The notes under the pieces were generated by a model. That model saw only the letters and a program-made list of their open reading frames with translations. It did no database searches and was not told where the DNA came from. Shown in pieces: positions 1 to 8,947 of a stretch of 64,000 bases of DNA. The stretch's first letter is position 1, and every line of letters begins with the position of its first letter. Made by a program: the position numbers and the translations under genes. The stretch covers positions 23,605-87,604 of the forward strand of contig NZ_RCVJ01000043.1 in assembly GCF_003667505.1 (NCBI RefSeq). The letters are read 5' to 3'. Source of the DNA: Micromonospora sp. BL4 (lineage in GTDB: Bacteria; Actinomycetota; Actinomycetes; Mycobacteriales; Micromonosporaceae).

Positions 1-783
1 GTCGAAGATCACCACCGGGGCCTTGCCGCCCAGCTCCAGGTGGGTCCGCTTCAGGTCGGGGGCCGCCGCGGCGGCGACCTCCATGCCCGCGCGGGTCGAG
101 CCGGTGATCGACACCAGCTGCGGGGTCGGGTGCGACACGAGGGTACGACCGGTGTCCCGGTCACCGCAGACCACGTTGAACACGCCCGGCGGGAAGAACT
201 CCGCGGCGATCTCGGCCAGCAGCAGCGTCGACACCGGCGTGGTGTCCGACGGCTTGAGCACCACCGTGTTGCCGGCGGCGAGCGCCGGGGCGATCTTCCA
301 GACCGCCATCATCAGCGGGTAGTTCCACGGGGTGACCTGGGCGCAGACACCGATCGGCTCGCGTCGCACGTACGACGTGTGGCCGGCCAGGTACTCCCCG
401 GCGGACCGCCCCTCCAGCAGCCGGGCGGCGCCGGCGAAGAAGCGGAACTGGTCCACCGCCGGCGGCAGCTCCTCCTCGACGGTGAGCTGGCGCGGCTTGC
501 CGGTGTTGCGGACCTCGGCGTCGACCAGCTCCGCCGCCCGGGCCTCCACCGCGTCGGCGAGCTTGAGCATGGCCCGCTGCCGCTCGGCCGGGGTGACCTC
601 CCGCCAGCTCTCGAAAGCGGTCGCGGCAGCGGTCATCGCCGCGTCCACGTCCGCCACGCCGGACACCGGGGCCTGGGCGAACACCTCACCGGTGCAGGGG
701 TCGATCAGGTCGGCGTAGCCGCCGTCGACCGGTTCGACGTAGGAGCCGTTGACGAAGTTGCGCAGCTGCTGCTGGTCACTCAT
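1..783 (-). CDS. Aminobutyraldehyde-type aldehyde dehydrogenase, partial
   Basis: The reading frame starts at the ATG at 783 (MSDQQQLRNFVNGSYVEPVDG) and runs off the left edge after 261 residues, so the C-terminal half with the catalytic cysteine is not visible. The NAD-binding half is typical of the ALDH superfamily. It has TPWNYPLMMAVWKIAPALAAG, a KPSDTTP motif, ITGSTRAG, and the general-base glutamate E250 in LELGGKAPVVIFD. Overall wording resembles gamma-aminobutyraldehyde dehydrogenases, which oxidise 4-aminobutanal to GABA in putrescine breakdown. That substrate is inferred from family resemblance only. It is divergent from a second ALDH at 927, and the gap between them holds an inverted repeat. 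Confidence 0.85.
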   Translation of the reverse strand, partial: MSDQQQLRNFVNGSYVEPVDGGYADLIDPCTGEVFAQAPVSGVADVDAAMTAAATAFESWREVTPAERQRAMLKLADAVEARAAELVDAEVRNTGKPRQLTVEEELPPAVDQFRFFAGAARLLEGRSAGEYLAGHTSYVRREPIGVCAQVTPWNYPLMMAVWKIAPALAAGNTVVLKPSDTTPVSTLLLAEIAAEFFPPGVFNVVCGDRDTGRTLVSHPTPQLVSITGSTRAGMEVAAAAAPDLKRTHLELGGKAPVVIFD

Positions 784-838
784 GACTGGATCTCTCCCGA
801 AGGGGGTCGGGGTGCGGTCGGCGGCGGTTATCGCAATC

Positions 839-874
839 TGTCTGCCATCTTGGCTACTGAATTCGCGGCAGACA
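839..874. promoter_or_regulatory. Inverted repeat in the divergent ALDH promoter region
   Basis: Perfect 8-bp arms TGTCTGCC (839-846) and GGCAGACA (867-874) are separated by 20 bp, between two divergent aldehyde dehydrogenase genes. The arms sit 56 bp upstream of the left gene and 53 bp upstream of the right gene. This layout fits an operator for one regulator controlling both genes. The regulator is unknown and none is encoded next to it inside the window. Confidence 0.4.
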
Positions 875-926
875 AGGGCTGCGGCGACTGTTTCCGTCGG
901 CTGCTCTCTCGTCTACGCTGCTCGGC

Positions 927-2366
927 GTGGAGCCCGCAGCCTTCTTCGTCGCCTCCCGCCCCGCCCATGGCGAGGGCGAACTGACCGTCCACCACCCGTT
1001 CGACGGTCGCGCGGTGGGGCGTACCACCCTCGCCACGACCGACCAGGTCGAGGCCGCCGTCGCCGCGGCGGCCGCAGTGGCCGCGCAGGCCGCGGCCCTG
1101 CCCGCACACGCGCGCGCAGCGGCCCTGGACCACATCTCCCGGCGGCTCGCCGACCGCGCCGACGAGGTCGCGGCGCTGATCACCGCCGAGAACGGCAAGC
1201 CGGTGAAATGGGCCCGCGCCGAGGTCGGGCGGGCCGTCTCCACCTTCCGGTGGGCGGCGGAGGAGGCTCGGCGCTTCTCCGGGGAACTGCAACGCCTCGA
1301 CACCGACCCGGCCGCCAACGGGCGGATCGCGCTGGTGCGGCGAGTGCCCAAGGGGCCCGTGCTGGGCATCACGCCGTTCAACTTCCCGCTCAACCTGGTC
1401 GCGCACAAGGTGGCGCCGGCCATCGCGGTCGGCGCGCCGATCATCGTCAAGCCGGCCCCGGCGACGCCGCTGTCCGCGCTGCTGCTCGGCGAGCTGCTGG
1501 CCGAGACCGAGCTGCCGGCCGGCATGTTCTCCGTCCTGCCACTGCCGAACTCCCGCGCCGCCGAACTGGTCACCGACCCCCGACTGCCGGTCGTGTCGTT
1601 CACCGGCTCCGGGCCGGTCGGCGCGGCCATCCGCCGGCAGGCGCCGGAGAAGCACGTGACGCTGGAGCTGGGCGGGAACGCGGCCGCGGTGATCTGCGCG
1701 GACTGGACGACCGACGAGGACCTGACCTTCGCCGCGCAGCGGATCGCCACCTTCGCCAACTACCAGGCCGGCCAGTCGTGCATCGCCGTCCAACGCGTGT
1801 ACGTGCACCACGAACTCTTCGCCGATTTCCTGCCCCGGCTGGTGGCGGCGGTACGCGCGCTGCGTACCGGCGATCCGGCCTCGGAACTGACCGACGTCGG
1901 CCCGATGGTGTCCGAGGACGCGGCCCGCCGGGTCGAGACGTGGGTGGCCGAGGCGGTGGCGGCCGGCGCCACCGTCGAGGTGGGCGGCGAGCGCGACGGC
2001 GCGACGTACCCCCCGACCGTCCTCACCGGCGTGCCGGCGGGCGCCAAGGTCGTCGCCGAGGAGGTGTTCGGCCCGGTGCTCGTGGTCGCCCCCGTCGCCG
2101 ACGACCAGGCCGCGTTCACGGCGGTCAACGATTCGGCGTACGGGTTGCAGGCGGGCGTGTTCACCCACCGTCTCGACGTGGCCTTCGCCGCCGCCCGGTC
2201 GCTGGAGGTCGGCGGGGTGATCGTCGGCGACGTGCCGTCGTACCGGGCGGACCAGATGCCCTACGGCGGGGTCAAGGGCAGCGGCGTCGGCCGGGAGGGG
2301 CTGCGCAGCGCGATGGACGACTACACCGAACCGCGGGTCATGGTGCTGACCGGGCTCGCGCTCTAG
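927..2366 (+). CDS. Aldehyde dehydrogenase family protein
   Basis: A complete 479-residue NAD(P)-dependent aldehyde dehydrogenase. Motifs seen in order are NFPLNLVAHKVAPAIAVGAP, the coenzyme-binding KPAPATP, FTGSGPVG, the general base E247 in LELGGNAAAVI, the catalytic cysteine C285 in GQSCIAVQR, and EEVFGPVLVV near the end. It is a different subfamily from the divergent neighbour (LELGGN rather than LELGGK). It resembles ALDHs acting on small semialdehydes, but the substrate cannot be named from sequence. The start is GTG. A TACGCT box at 914-919 ends seven bases before it and there is no Shine-Dalgarno, so the mRNA may be leaderless. Its 3' end overlaps the convergent gene at 2363 by four bases. 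Confidence 0.85.
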   Translation: MEPAAFFVASRPAHGEGELTVHHPFDGRAVGRTTLATTDQVEAAVAAAAAVAAQAAALPAHARAAALDHISRRLADRADEVAALITAENGKPVKWARAEVGRAVSTFRWAAEEARRFSGELQRLDTDPAANGRIALVRRVPKGPVLGITPFNFPLNLVAHKVAPAIAVGAPIIVKPAPATPLSALLLGELLAETELPAGMFSVLPLPNSRAAELVTDPRLPVVSFTGSGPVGAAIRRQAPEKHVTLELGGNAAAVICADWTTDEDLTFAAQRIATFANYQAGQSCIAVQRVYVHHELFADFLPRLVAAVRALRTGDPASELTDVGPMVSEDAARRVETWVAEAVAAGATVEVGGERDGATYPPTVLTGVPAGAKVVAEEVFGPVLVVAPVADDQAAFTAVNDSAYGLQAGVFTHRLDVAFAAARSLEVGGVIVGDVPSYRADQMPYGGVKGSGVGREGLRSAMDDYTEPRVMVLTGLAL

Positions 2367-3604
2367 CCGATCTGCCAGGTGCCGTCGTCACGGACCCGGG
2401 CGGGGGCACGGCCGAGCAGCAGGGTGATCAGCGCGGCGTCGATGGTGTCGCCGAGGAACCACTCGCCGGCCTGGTCCAGTGCGAAGACCCGGCCACGCTC
2501 GTCCACCGCCAGGATGCTGTCCTGCTGTTCGGTGCCGATCGGGAAGAGCCGTACGCCGAGCACCGTCCCGAAGTCGGCGAGCGTGTCGGCGGTGCGCGCG
2601 ATGGTGTGCGGGCGGATGTCGAAGCGGGAGATCCACACCTGCTCGCCCGGGCCGCGCCGCGCGCCGACCAGGCTGGGAAACGCGGTCAGCGCCTCCACCG
2701 CGGCGGGAAAGACCGCGTGCTGATGGGCCCGCCCCGGCACGGCGGTGACGTCCCGCACCGCCGCGGCGGCCATGAGCTGGTCCCCGATGTGCGGTCGCCA
2801 ACCGGCCGCCACCAGCGCGTTGGTGACCTCCGGCGGGAAGCGGCCCGGGTCGGGGTCGGGCGCGGCCTCCGGGTGCCAGGGCTGCGAGAAGGCCCGCTGC
2901 GAGATCGGCAACACGTTGGCGTGCACCAGGAAGTTGATGCAGGAATCGCAGGGGCGTTCGGCCGGACCGCCGGCGGGATCGCCCGGCTCGCGCACCCGGA
3001 AGGTCTCGAACCGGGCGTCCTCCAACAGCGTCGCCGCCTCGCCCGGACCCATCGGCGCGATGCCCTCGGCGGCCCGGCGGTGGTCGTACTCGTGCAGCAC
3101 GTCGGAGACGACGATCAGCTCGGCGTGCCGGTCGCCGCCGCGCACCAGCGCACCGGCCGGCAGCCCGTCCAGGTAGGCCCGGACCAGCGGATGGTGACGC
3201 AGTCGTACGTCGCCCTTCGCGCCCTGGGCCGTCCAGATCCGACCTCCCACGGTCAGGTGCGCGACGGTGTCCGGGGTCGGCAGCCGGTGGATCTCCCGCA
3301 GTAGCCGGCCCTCCGGCTCGACGGTGCGCGGGGCGGTGGGGCCCTCGGGCCGGCTGCGCCGGTACATCTCCGCCACGACCTGGGTCGGCACCCGCGGCCA
3401 CGTGGTCACCTCGCCGGTCGCCTTGTCGACCACGGTGGTCGGCAGGTCGCCGGGGAGCGCCCGCTCCCGGGTGGCCACAGTGGACAGGATGACGTAGCCG
3501 AGGTCGAATTCGTCGACCGTCGGCGTGCACTCGTAGCCGAGGCGCAGGGAATCCCGGTGGGCCCAGGCGGCCGCGAGCTGCTCGGCCTGTTGGCGGTCGA
3601 TCAC
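2363..3604 (-). CDS. YwqJ-type deaminase fused to a SUKH-3 immunity domain
   Basis: A 413-residue protein with three segments. Residues 1-85 resemble a small immunity or YrhB-like domain (EFDLGYVIL...RVPTQVVAEMY). Residues about 130-250 carry deaminase zinc motifs, H160-A161-E162 and P218-C219-x-x-C222, as in the YwqJ group of polymorphic-toxin deaminases. Residues about 260-413 look like a SUKH-3 immunity domain (FPAAVEALTAF, FDIRPH, LGVRLFPIGTEQQDSILAVDERGRVF, DTIDAALITLLLG). YwqJ and SUKH-3 families are both known from polymorphic toxin loci (Zhang, Iyer, Aravind). No secretion leader is visible. It lies divergently, 78 bp from the type VII style toxin operon. It may be an immunity protein for that locus or an orphan toxin/immunity hybrid; which one is not decided by sequence. 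Confidence 0.7.
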   Translation of the reverse strand: MIDRQQAEQLAAAWAHRDSLRLGYECTPTVDEFDLGYVILSTVATRERALPGDLPTTVVDKATGEVTTWPRVPTQVVAEMYRRSRPEGPTAPRTVEPEGRLLREIHRLPTPDTVAHLTVGGRIWTAQGAKGDVRLRHHPLVRAYLDGLPAGALVRGGDRHAELIVVSDVLHEYDHRRAAEGIAPMGPGEAATLLEDARFETFRVREPGDPAGGPAERPCDSCINFLVHANVLPISQRAFSQPWHPEAAPDPDPGRFPPEVTNALVAAGWRPHIGDQLMAAAAVRDVTAVPGRAHQHAVFPAAVEALTAFPSLVGARRGPGEQVWISRFDIRPHTIARTADTLADFGTVLGVRLFPIGTEQQDSILAVDERGRVFALDQAGEWFLGDTIDAALITLLLGRAPARVRDDGTWQIG

Positions 3605-3682
3605 GCACCGAAACTACCGGACTACGCGGACCCGTGGCAGCCGGTATGGTTCGCCCTACCGACGGTGACGGGAGGAGCGGCG

Positions 3683-4105
3683 GTGAGCGAACGCGCGGAC
3701 CGGGACGCCAATCGCGAGCTACGGGCCCGATTCGACGACGTGTACGGCCAGTACCAGCAGCTCAGGTCCAACCTGGACGATCTGCGGACGCGTCTCGCCG
3801 AGCTGCGGGTGACCCGGCGGTCAGCCGACGGTCAGGTGAGCGCGACCGTGGGCGCCCGCGGCGAGGTGGTCGCGGTCGAGCTGGACCCGGCCGTCTACCG
3901 GGACCGGGACGCCGGGGCGCTGAGCCGGAAGATCACCGAGACGGTCCGCGCCGCCACGGCCGCCGCCACCGAAGCCACCCGTGAGCTGGTGGCCGGCAGC
4001 ATGCCGACCGGCTCCGGGTCGGCCGAGTTCCTGCGTACCGGTGATTACGGCGCGCTGCTCGGCCGTGCCGACGCCGTGCTCGGGCGGGGCGAGGGGGCGG
4101 TATGA
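3683..4105 (+). CDS. YbaB/EbfC-like protein of the toxin operon
   Basis: 140 residues from the GTG at 3683, chosen because GGGAGG lies just upstream. The protein is a heptad-rich helix ([20 protein letters not shown]) followed by a beta segment with the YbaB-like pattern [23 protein letters not shown], then another helix. YbaB/EbfC proteins bind DNA or act as small dimers. YbaB-fold proteins (for example EspL) also occur in actinobacterial ESX loci. It is the first gene of the operon; its ATGA overlaps the start of the WXG100-like gene, which implies translational coupling. A role in chaperoning or regulating the secreted toxin is inference. Confidence 0.7.
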   Translation: MSERADRDANRELRARFDDVYGQYQQLRSNLDDLRTRLAELRVTRRSADGQVSATVGARGEVVAVELDPAVYRDRDAGALSRKITETVRAATAAATEATRELVAGSMPTGSGSAEFLRTGDYGALLGRADAVLGRGEGAV

Positions 4106-4434
4106 CCGCCGAGCAGCTCTGGCTCGATCCGGGCCGGGCCCGCCGGGGCGGTGCCGATCTGGCGCTCGCCGGCGAGGCGGTGACGGCCCGCCGCGCGGCG
4201 GAGGGCGGCGAGATCGAGGCCGCCAGCGCCGCGCGGCCCTGGGGCCGCGACGACATCGGCGCCGCGTTCGAGCGGAACTACCGCGGCATCGAGCAGACCG
4301 TCCTGCGGGCCTGGACGGGCGTCGGGCACCGACTCGCCGAGCTGGGCACCGACGTGGTCCGCGCCGTCGACGCGAGCGTGCAGACCGACGGGACCAGCGC
4401 CGCCCGGCTCGACCGGGCCGCCGACCAGCGCTGA
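4102..4434 (+). CDS. WXG100-like type VII secretion protein
   Basis: 110 residues, nearly all predicted helix, with a central turn [14 protein letters not shown] that matches the W-x-G-like hinge followed by the F..NY pattern of actinobacterial WXG100/ESX target proteins. It starts inside the ATGA overlap with the preceding gene. The large toxin begins 16 bp after its stop. Small WXG100 proteins usually pair with, or export together with, a larger partner through ESX machinery. Here the obvious partner is the 1498-residue toxin. No ESX ATPase or membrane component is in the window, so secretion would depend on machinery encoded elsewhere. Confidence 0.7.
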   Translation: MTAEQLWLDPGRARRGGADLALAGEAVTARRAAEGGEIEAASAARPWGRDDIGAAFERNYRGIEQTVLRAWTGVGHRLAELGTDVVRAVDASVQTDGTSAARLDRAADQR

Positions 4435-4450
4435 CGGCGGGCCGACCCGG

Positions 4451-7400
4451 ATGAGCGTGCTGCCCAGCCCGATTCCGCACCCACTGGACTACGCACCCTG
4501 GGACGTGCCCGGCTGGATCTACGAGGCCCTCGACTGGGCGGTCGGCGTGCAGTGGCCCGAGGGGAACGAGCGGGCCGTCTGGGACGTCGCCGACCGGTGG
4601 TACGACGTCGCCGCCCTGCTCGCCGGCCCGCACACCGACGCCGCCGCGGCCGCCGCCGAGGTACGCAGCGGATACGGCGGCGTCGGAATGGTCGACGCAG
4701 CGTTCGAGGCGGCCTGGCGGGCGATCGCCGAGGGCGACGACGCGCCGCTGCCGGTGCTGCTCGCGGTCACCGCCGACCTGGGCCGCCTGGTCGAGGAATG
4801 TGGCTGCGACATCGAGGGGGCCAAGCTGGAAGTCTGGATCGAGCTGGGCATCCTGGTCATCGAGCTGCTCGCGGTCGCGGTGGCGGCCCTGCTCACCGCC
4901 GGTGCCGCATCCCCTGCGGCCGGCGCGGCGATCACCGCGACCCGGCTGCTGATCCAGCAGATCGTCAAGCGGCTGATGGGACAGCTGGCCAGTAAGTCCC
5001 TCAAGCACGGGCTCAAGGAGGCCGGCGAGCGGGCGGCCAAGGAGGTCACGCGGGGCGGTGTGCGTGGGCTGGCCACGCGCGCCGCCCGTGGAGGGTTGGA
5101 GGAGGCGGCGGAGGAGGCCGGCGTCAGCCTCGCCACCCAGGCGTACCAGAACTCGACCGGACGCGCGCATGGCCTCGACCTCACCGACCTCGGCGCGTCG
5201 GCGGTCGGTGGGCTCGCCGGCGGGGCGGTAGCGCCGCTGGCCGGACTCGGCCGGCACGCGACCGGGCGCGCGGCACGGGTCGGCGAGCACCTCGGTCGGG
5301 AGATGACCGGCGAAATGCTGGCCGAGAGCGCCGCCAGCCTCGCCACCGGTCAGGGCCTGACCTCCGTGGAGGACGCGGTGCGGGCCGCCGCGTCCGGGGC
5401 CACCGGCTCGGCGACCGGGCAGGCCGACCGCGCGTTGCACGCCCGGCTCGACGCGCAGACCGCCGCCCTCAACGGGGTTCCACCCACCGGACCCTCCCTC
5501 GCACCGGTCACTCCTGCCGCGGTGGCCTCCTCCGAGGTGGCCTCTTCCGAGGTGGCCTCTTCCGAGGCGGCCTTTCCCGCTGAGGCGGCTTCTGCGGTGG
5601 CTTCGACCGGTGCGGATCCCTCCCTGGCGGTCGAGTCCTCGGTGGATTCGTCTTCAGCGGATCCGTCCTCGTTGGGATCGTCTTCGGTGGGTTCGTCCTC
5701 CGTGGGTTTGTCTTCGGCTGTTCCGTCTTCGGTCGGTTCGTCGTCGGCTGTTCCGTCGTCGGCTGTTCCGTCCTCGGCTGCTCCATCGTCGGTCGTTCCG
5801 GCGCAGGCGTCGGCTTTCGTCGCCGGGGTGGACGTGGTCGCCTCGCCCGAGACCGATCACGGGCCTCCGGTGCGCGGAGAGGATCCGCCGTACTCGGGCG
5901 CCGGCCTGCCGCACGCGGTCGACCTGGCGCAAGCCCCGAACGGGTCGTCGCCACCGGCTGCCACCGGGCTGTCCGAGCTCGCAAACGGCCCGGCCCATGC
6001 GTTGCTTCCACCCGCGACCGGGCCGTCGTCGGACGAGCCGGGCGGCGTGCCCGTGATGCCTGCGGCCGACCGATCGGCTGCGTCGTCCCCGGTCGCCGCC
6101 GACCCCACGTCCTTCCCCGTGGCCGCCGATCCCACGCTCTCCTCGGTCGCCGCGCCCGCGCCCGCAAGCCTCGAGGCGATCAGCGGACCGGCCGCCGGTG
6201 CCCCGGCCAGCCCGCACGCCAGCACCCCCGGGGCGGTTGCCCCCACCGTGTCCGGTCCACCGCCGCCGGTCACGTCGACCGGCTCGCCGCCGAGCGCCGG
6301 GACTCCGCCCGGTGCGCCGTTCACTGGCGCTTGGAGCACAACGGCCACCGGACTGGGCCGCTATGGGAACGCCGCACCCTCGCGCTCCCCGGCCCGGGAC
6401 GCGCCCGCGCCGGTCCGCGTACCCGCGCATCCGGCTCGCGGCCGGGCGCCGATCCCCGCCGACGTGGCGGCGTTCGACGACCCGTCGCTGCCCGCCCCGC
6501 AAGACAGCGATTGGTACGCGGCCCGGTGGGCCGCCGAGGCGGACGCCGTCGAGCGGCAGCGGTACCAGGGCTACTACGAGTCGCAGCGGACCTCGTTCGA
6601 GAACAACCGCCGGCAGTCCGAGGCCGGTCGGATGCGCGCCCGGGCCGCGGAGCACGACCGCCGCGCCGCCGAGTACTCCAGTTACGCCCGGCAGTTGCGC
6701 CAAGCGGGTCACCCGCGCTGGGCCGACGGCTGGCAGCGGACCGCGTACGACGAGCTGCGGGCGTACTCCGAATGGCATGACCTGGCCGACGCGGTGCTGG
6801 CCGGCACCACGGCGCCACGGGTCGTGGACATCGGCGACGCCCACTTCCGGCAGGCCAACGAGGACGTCGGCGCCCTCGCCCTCGGCGCGGTGGAGACCGT
6901 CGACCGGTCGGTGCTGACCGGCGACGACGTGCCGCCGCCGATCGACGACTCCCGTCCGTACGGGCGGCCCGGCGGGCTCCGACCGCCGCTGGCCCTCCAT
7001 CAGGTCGACGTCGAACGGCGGATGCCCCGCGAGCCGGACGGCACCGTCACCCGCACCGCCGATCCCCGCCGCGGCGGCTGGTTCCGGCTCCTGAACGACG
7101 GCGGTCCCCGAGCCGACGCCACCCGGGGCATCAACTGCCTCGACTGCACCCTGTCGTTGTTCGAGACATGGGTGCACGGACGGCCACGGGTGTCGGCGCC
7201 GCGTACCTTCGACGGCTACCTGGACGGTGACACCCGCCGCCCGATCCGCGGCGAGGCGGGCGGCCCGGGCCGGGTCGAGGACGTGACCGGTGGCCGCTTC
7301 CAGCAACTCCTCGCCCCGCCCACCGGCCAACGGCCGCACCCGGAGCAGGCACGGCGTACCGCCGAGCGGAGCTACGCCAACCTGCACGACCAACTGCTGC

Positions 7401-8947
7401 TGGGGGGCCACGGCAGCTACGCCTTCCTGGTCACCGAGTGGGCGCACGGTGGCTCGCACGCCTGGGTGGCGCTCAACCAGAACGGCACGGTCCTCTACGT
7501 CGACCCGCAGACCGGCCTCATCCGGGACCGGCCGCTATACCCCGACGTGGTCGGCATCGACGCGCTGGTGCTGAGCGGCGACGGCCGGCCGATGCCGCTC
7601 GGCGGGCTGCCCCGAGGCCGGTTCAGTGAACGCCCCGACCTGCCGGACCATCCGCCGGCAAACGAGGACGGCGGTCACGGCGACCCGTACATCAACCGGA
7701 TGCACCTGCTGCTGGACGGCCCGGGCTCGGCTGAGAAGCCCTCGCCATCGCAGGAGGCCGAGCCGTCGGACCGCGCTCACGAGGAGGTGGCAGCGAGAGG
7801 CGGCCCGGCTGGAGCTGTATCGGTGGCTGGCAGCCTGGACGAGATCTTCGCGGCCGGGGTGAGTCCCGCCCAGTTCGCGACGACCGTGGATCTGCCGACC
7901 CTGCGGCGGCTGGTGCCGGAGTTGGACGAGGCGTCGGCCCGGGACCTGACGCGGCTGTTCGCCGACGACCGGGTCCGCGACATGCTGGACAGCGCCGAAC
8001 GGGAGCCGCCGCCGACCGCGCCGAAGCTGGCCGAGACCCTGGTCCGGCAGTTGGTACGGCAACCGGATCTGGTGCGCATGATCCTGACCACGCCGGAACT
8101 CGCGAACTCGCTGACGGCTCGCCCGCTGACCCTGCATCACCTGGCGGATCATCAGCAGGCGATCGACGTCTTGGCAGAGGTGCTCGACGACGTCTCCCGG
8201 CAGGACGCTGCGACGTTGTCGGCAAGGAGCACCCAGGGGGTGCCTCAGCCGAATCCGACGCCCCTCACCGACGAGCAGCGAGTGGTCAGCGCGAGCATTC
8301 AGGTGCAGCAGGGTCCGATCGCGCAGGCAGGCTTCGATGATCGTCGGCGCGTCGACGTTGCCTATGCAAGCCGTTACCTCGACGACCTCTACTCTGCGGC
8401 AGCCGTGGCGCAAGTCGAGCTGAACCAACTCGCGGTGTCACTGGCTCAGGTCGGTGACCTACGTGTCGGTGAGCCCGGCTGGCGTCCTGAGCCCAAGGAT
8501 CGTCGTCGGGCTCTGGACAAGGTGCACAAGCATCAGGGTGATGCGTCGAAGCTGCTCGACCTTGCCGCCGCGAAGGTCGAGTTCCGCTGCCTCGATGATC
8601 TTTACGTGGCTCTGGCTCGGTTGCGCGATCACCCAGACGTCGTGATCGTGAGCTTCGAGGACAGATTCGTGTTCCCGATGAGCAGCGGCTACCGGGATGT
8701 GCAGCTCGGGCTGCGGATGCGAAACGGGCACATAGCTGAGCTCCGCCTACACCTGGCCGCGCTTGATGCTGTAGCAGTTTGGGAGCATGTGCTTTACGAG
8801 GTGCGTCGTGATGTGGAAGCCCTCGCTGACGTGCAGATGCGAGCCTTGACACCACGTGAGCGGGCGATCACAGATGGCATCCGTGTTCGCGAGCAACAAC
8901 TGTTCTGGCAAGCGTTGCAGTCGACGTACGAGGAGAAGTCCGGATGA
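4451..8947 (+). CDS. CpnT-like polymorphic toxin with papain-fold and RelA/SpoT-like domains
   Basis: A 1498-residue multidomain protein. Residues 1-120 (WDVPGWIYEALDWAVGVQW..GNE) match the helical WXG100-like N-terminal domain of CpnT-type ESX substrates. A hydrophobic stretch follows at about 127-155. Residues about 358-450 are Ser/Pro/Val-rich low complexity built on 15-bp DNA repeats, continuing as a Pro/Ala linker to about 690. Residues about 890-1025 form a toxin glutamine deamidase (papain-fold) domain: C896 in GINCLDCTLSL, H1003 in GGSHAWVAL, D1018 in LYVDPQTG. Residues about 1340-1440 resemble a RelA/SpoT nucleotidyltransferase, with D1370 in LLDLAAAKVEFR, Y1414 in SSGYRDVQL and E1430 in AELRL matching the metal-binding Asp, stacking Tyr and catalytic Glu. 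Residues 1448-1489 share a tail with the next gene. Base composition drops in the last ~700 bp. Toxin activity is inferred. Confidence 0.8.
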   Translation: MSVLPSPIPHPLDYAPWDVPGWIYEALDWAVGVQWPEGNERAVWDVADRWYDVAALLAGPHTDAAAAAAEVRSGYGGVGMVDAAFEAAWRAIAEGDDAPLPVLLAVTADLGRLVEECGCDIEGAKLEVWIELGILVIELLAVAVAALLTAGAASPAAGAAITATRLLIQQIVKRLMGQLASKSLKHGLKEAGERAAKEVTRGGVRGLATRAARGGLEEAAEEAGVSLATQAYQNSTGRAHGLDLTDLGASAVGGLAGGAVAPLAGLGRHATGRAARVGEHLGREMTGEMLAESAASLATGQGLTSVEDAVRAAASGATGSATGQADRALHARLDAQTAALNGVPPTGPSLAPVTPAAVASSEVASSEVASSEAAFPAEAASAVASTGADPSLAVESSVDSSSADPSSLGSSSVGSSSVGLSSAVPSSVGSSSAVPSSAVPSSAAPSSVVPAQASAFVAGVDVVASPETDHGPPVRGEDPPYSGAGLPHAVDLAQAPNGSSPPAATGLSELANGPAHALLPPATGPSSDEPGGVPVMPAADRSAASSPVAADPTSFPVAADPTLSSVAAPAPASLEAISGPAAGAPASPHASTPGAVAPTVSGPPPPVTSTGSPPSAGTPPGAPFTGAWSTTATGLGRYGNAAPSRSPARDAPAPVRVPAHPARGRAPIPADVAAFDDPSLPAPQDSDWYAARWAAEADAVERQRYQGYYESQRTSFENNRRQSEAGRMRARAAEHDRRAAEYSSYARQLRQAGHPRWADGWQRTAYDELRAYSEWHDLADAVLAGTTAPRVVDIGDAHFRQANEDVGALALGAVETVDRSVLTGDDVPPPIDDSRPYGRPGGLRPPLALHQVDVERRMPREPDGTVTRTADPRRGGWFRLLNDGGPRADATRGINCLDCTLSLFETWVHGRPRVSAPRTFDGYLDGDTRRPIRGEAGGPGRVEDVTGGRFQQLLAPPTGQRPHPEQARRTAERSYANLHDQLLLGGHGSYAFLVTEWAHGGSHAWVALNQNGTVLYVDPQTGLIRDRPLYPDVVGIDALVLSGDGRPMPLGGLPRGRFSERPDLPDHPPANEDGGHGDPYINRMHLLLDGPGSAEKPSPSQEAEPSDRAHEEVAARGGPAGAVSVAGSLDEIFAAGVSPAQFATTVDLPTLRRLVPELDEASARDLTRLFADDRVRDMLDSAEREPPPTAPKLAETLVRQLVRQPDLVRMILTTPELANSLTARPLTLHHLADHQQAIDVLAEVLDDVSRQDAATLSARSTQGVPQPNPTPLTDEQRVVSASIQVQQGPIAQAGFDDRRRVDVAYASRYLDDLYSAAAVAQVELNQLAVSLAQVGDLRVGEPGWRPEPKDRRRALDKVHKHQGDASKLLDLAAAKVEFRCLDDLYVALARLRDHPDVVIVSFEDRFVFPMSSGYRDVQLGLRMRNGHIAELRLHLAALDAVAVWEHVLYEVRRDVEALADVQMRALTPRERAITDGIRVREQQLFWQALQSTYEEKSG
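5520..5800 (+). repeat. 15-bp in-frame repeats in the toxin linker
   Basis: Two runs of imperfect 15-bp direct repeats lie inside the toxin gene. One is at 5520-5575 (GAGGTGGCCTCTTCC units). The other is at about 5633-5800 (units like TCGTCTTCGGTGGGT). They encode Ser-rich pentapeptides such as VASSE and AVPSS. The length is a multiple of three throughout, so copy-number change would lengthen or shorten the linker without breaking the frame. Confidence 0.75.

Noticed and set aside
5654..7459. Large minus-strand frame inside the toxin gene
   Set aside because: It is an antisense shadow over the Ser/Pro linker and the deamidase domain, whose catalytic motifs are clear on the plus strand.
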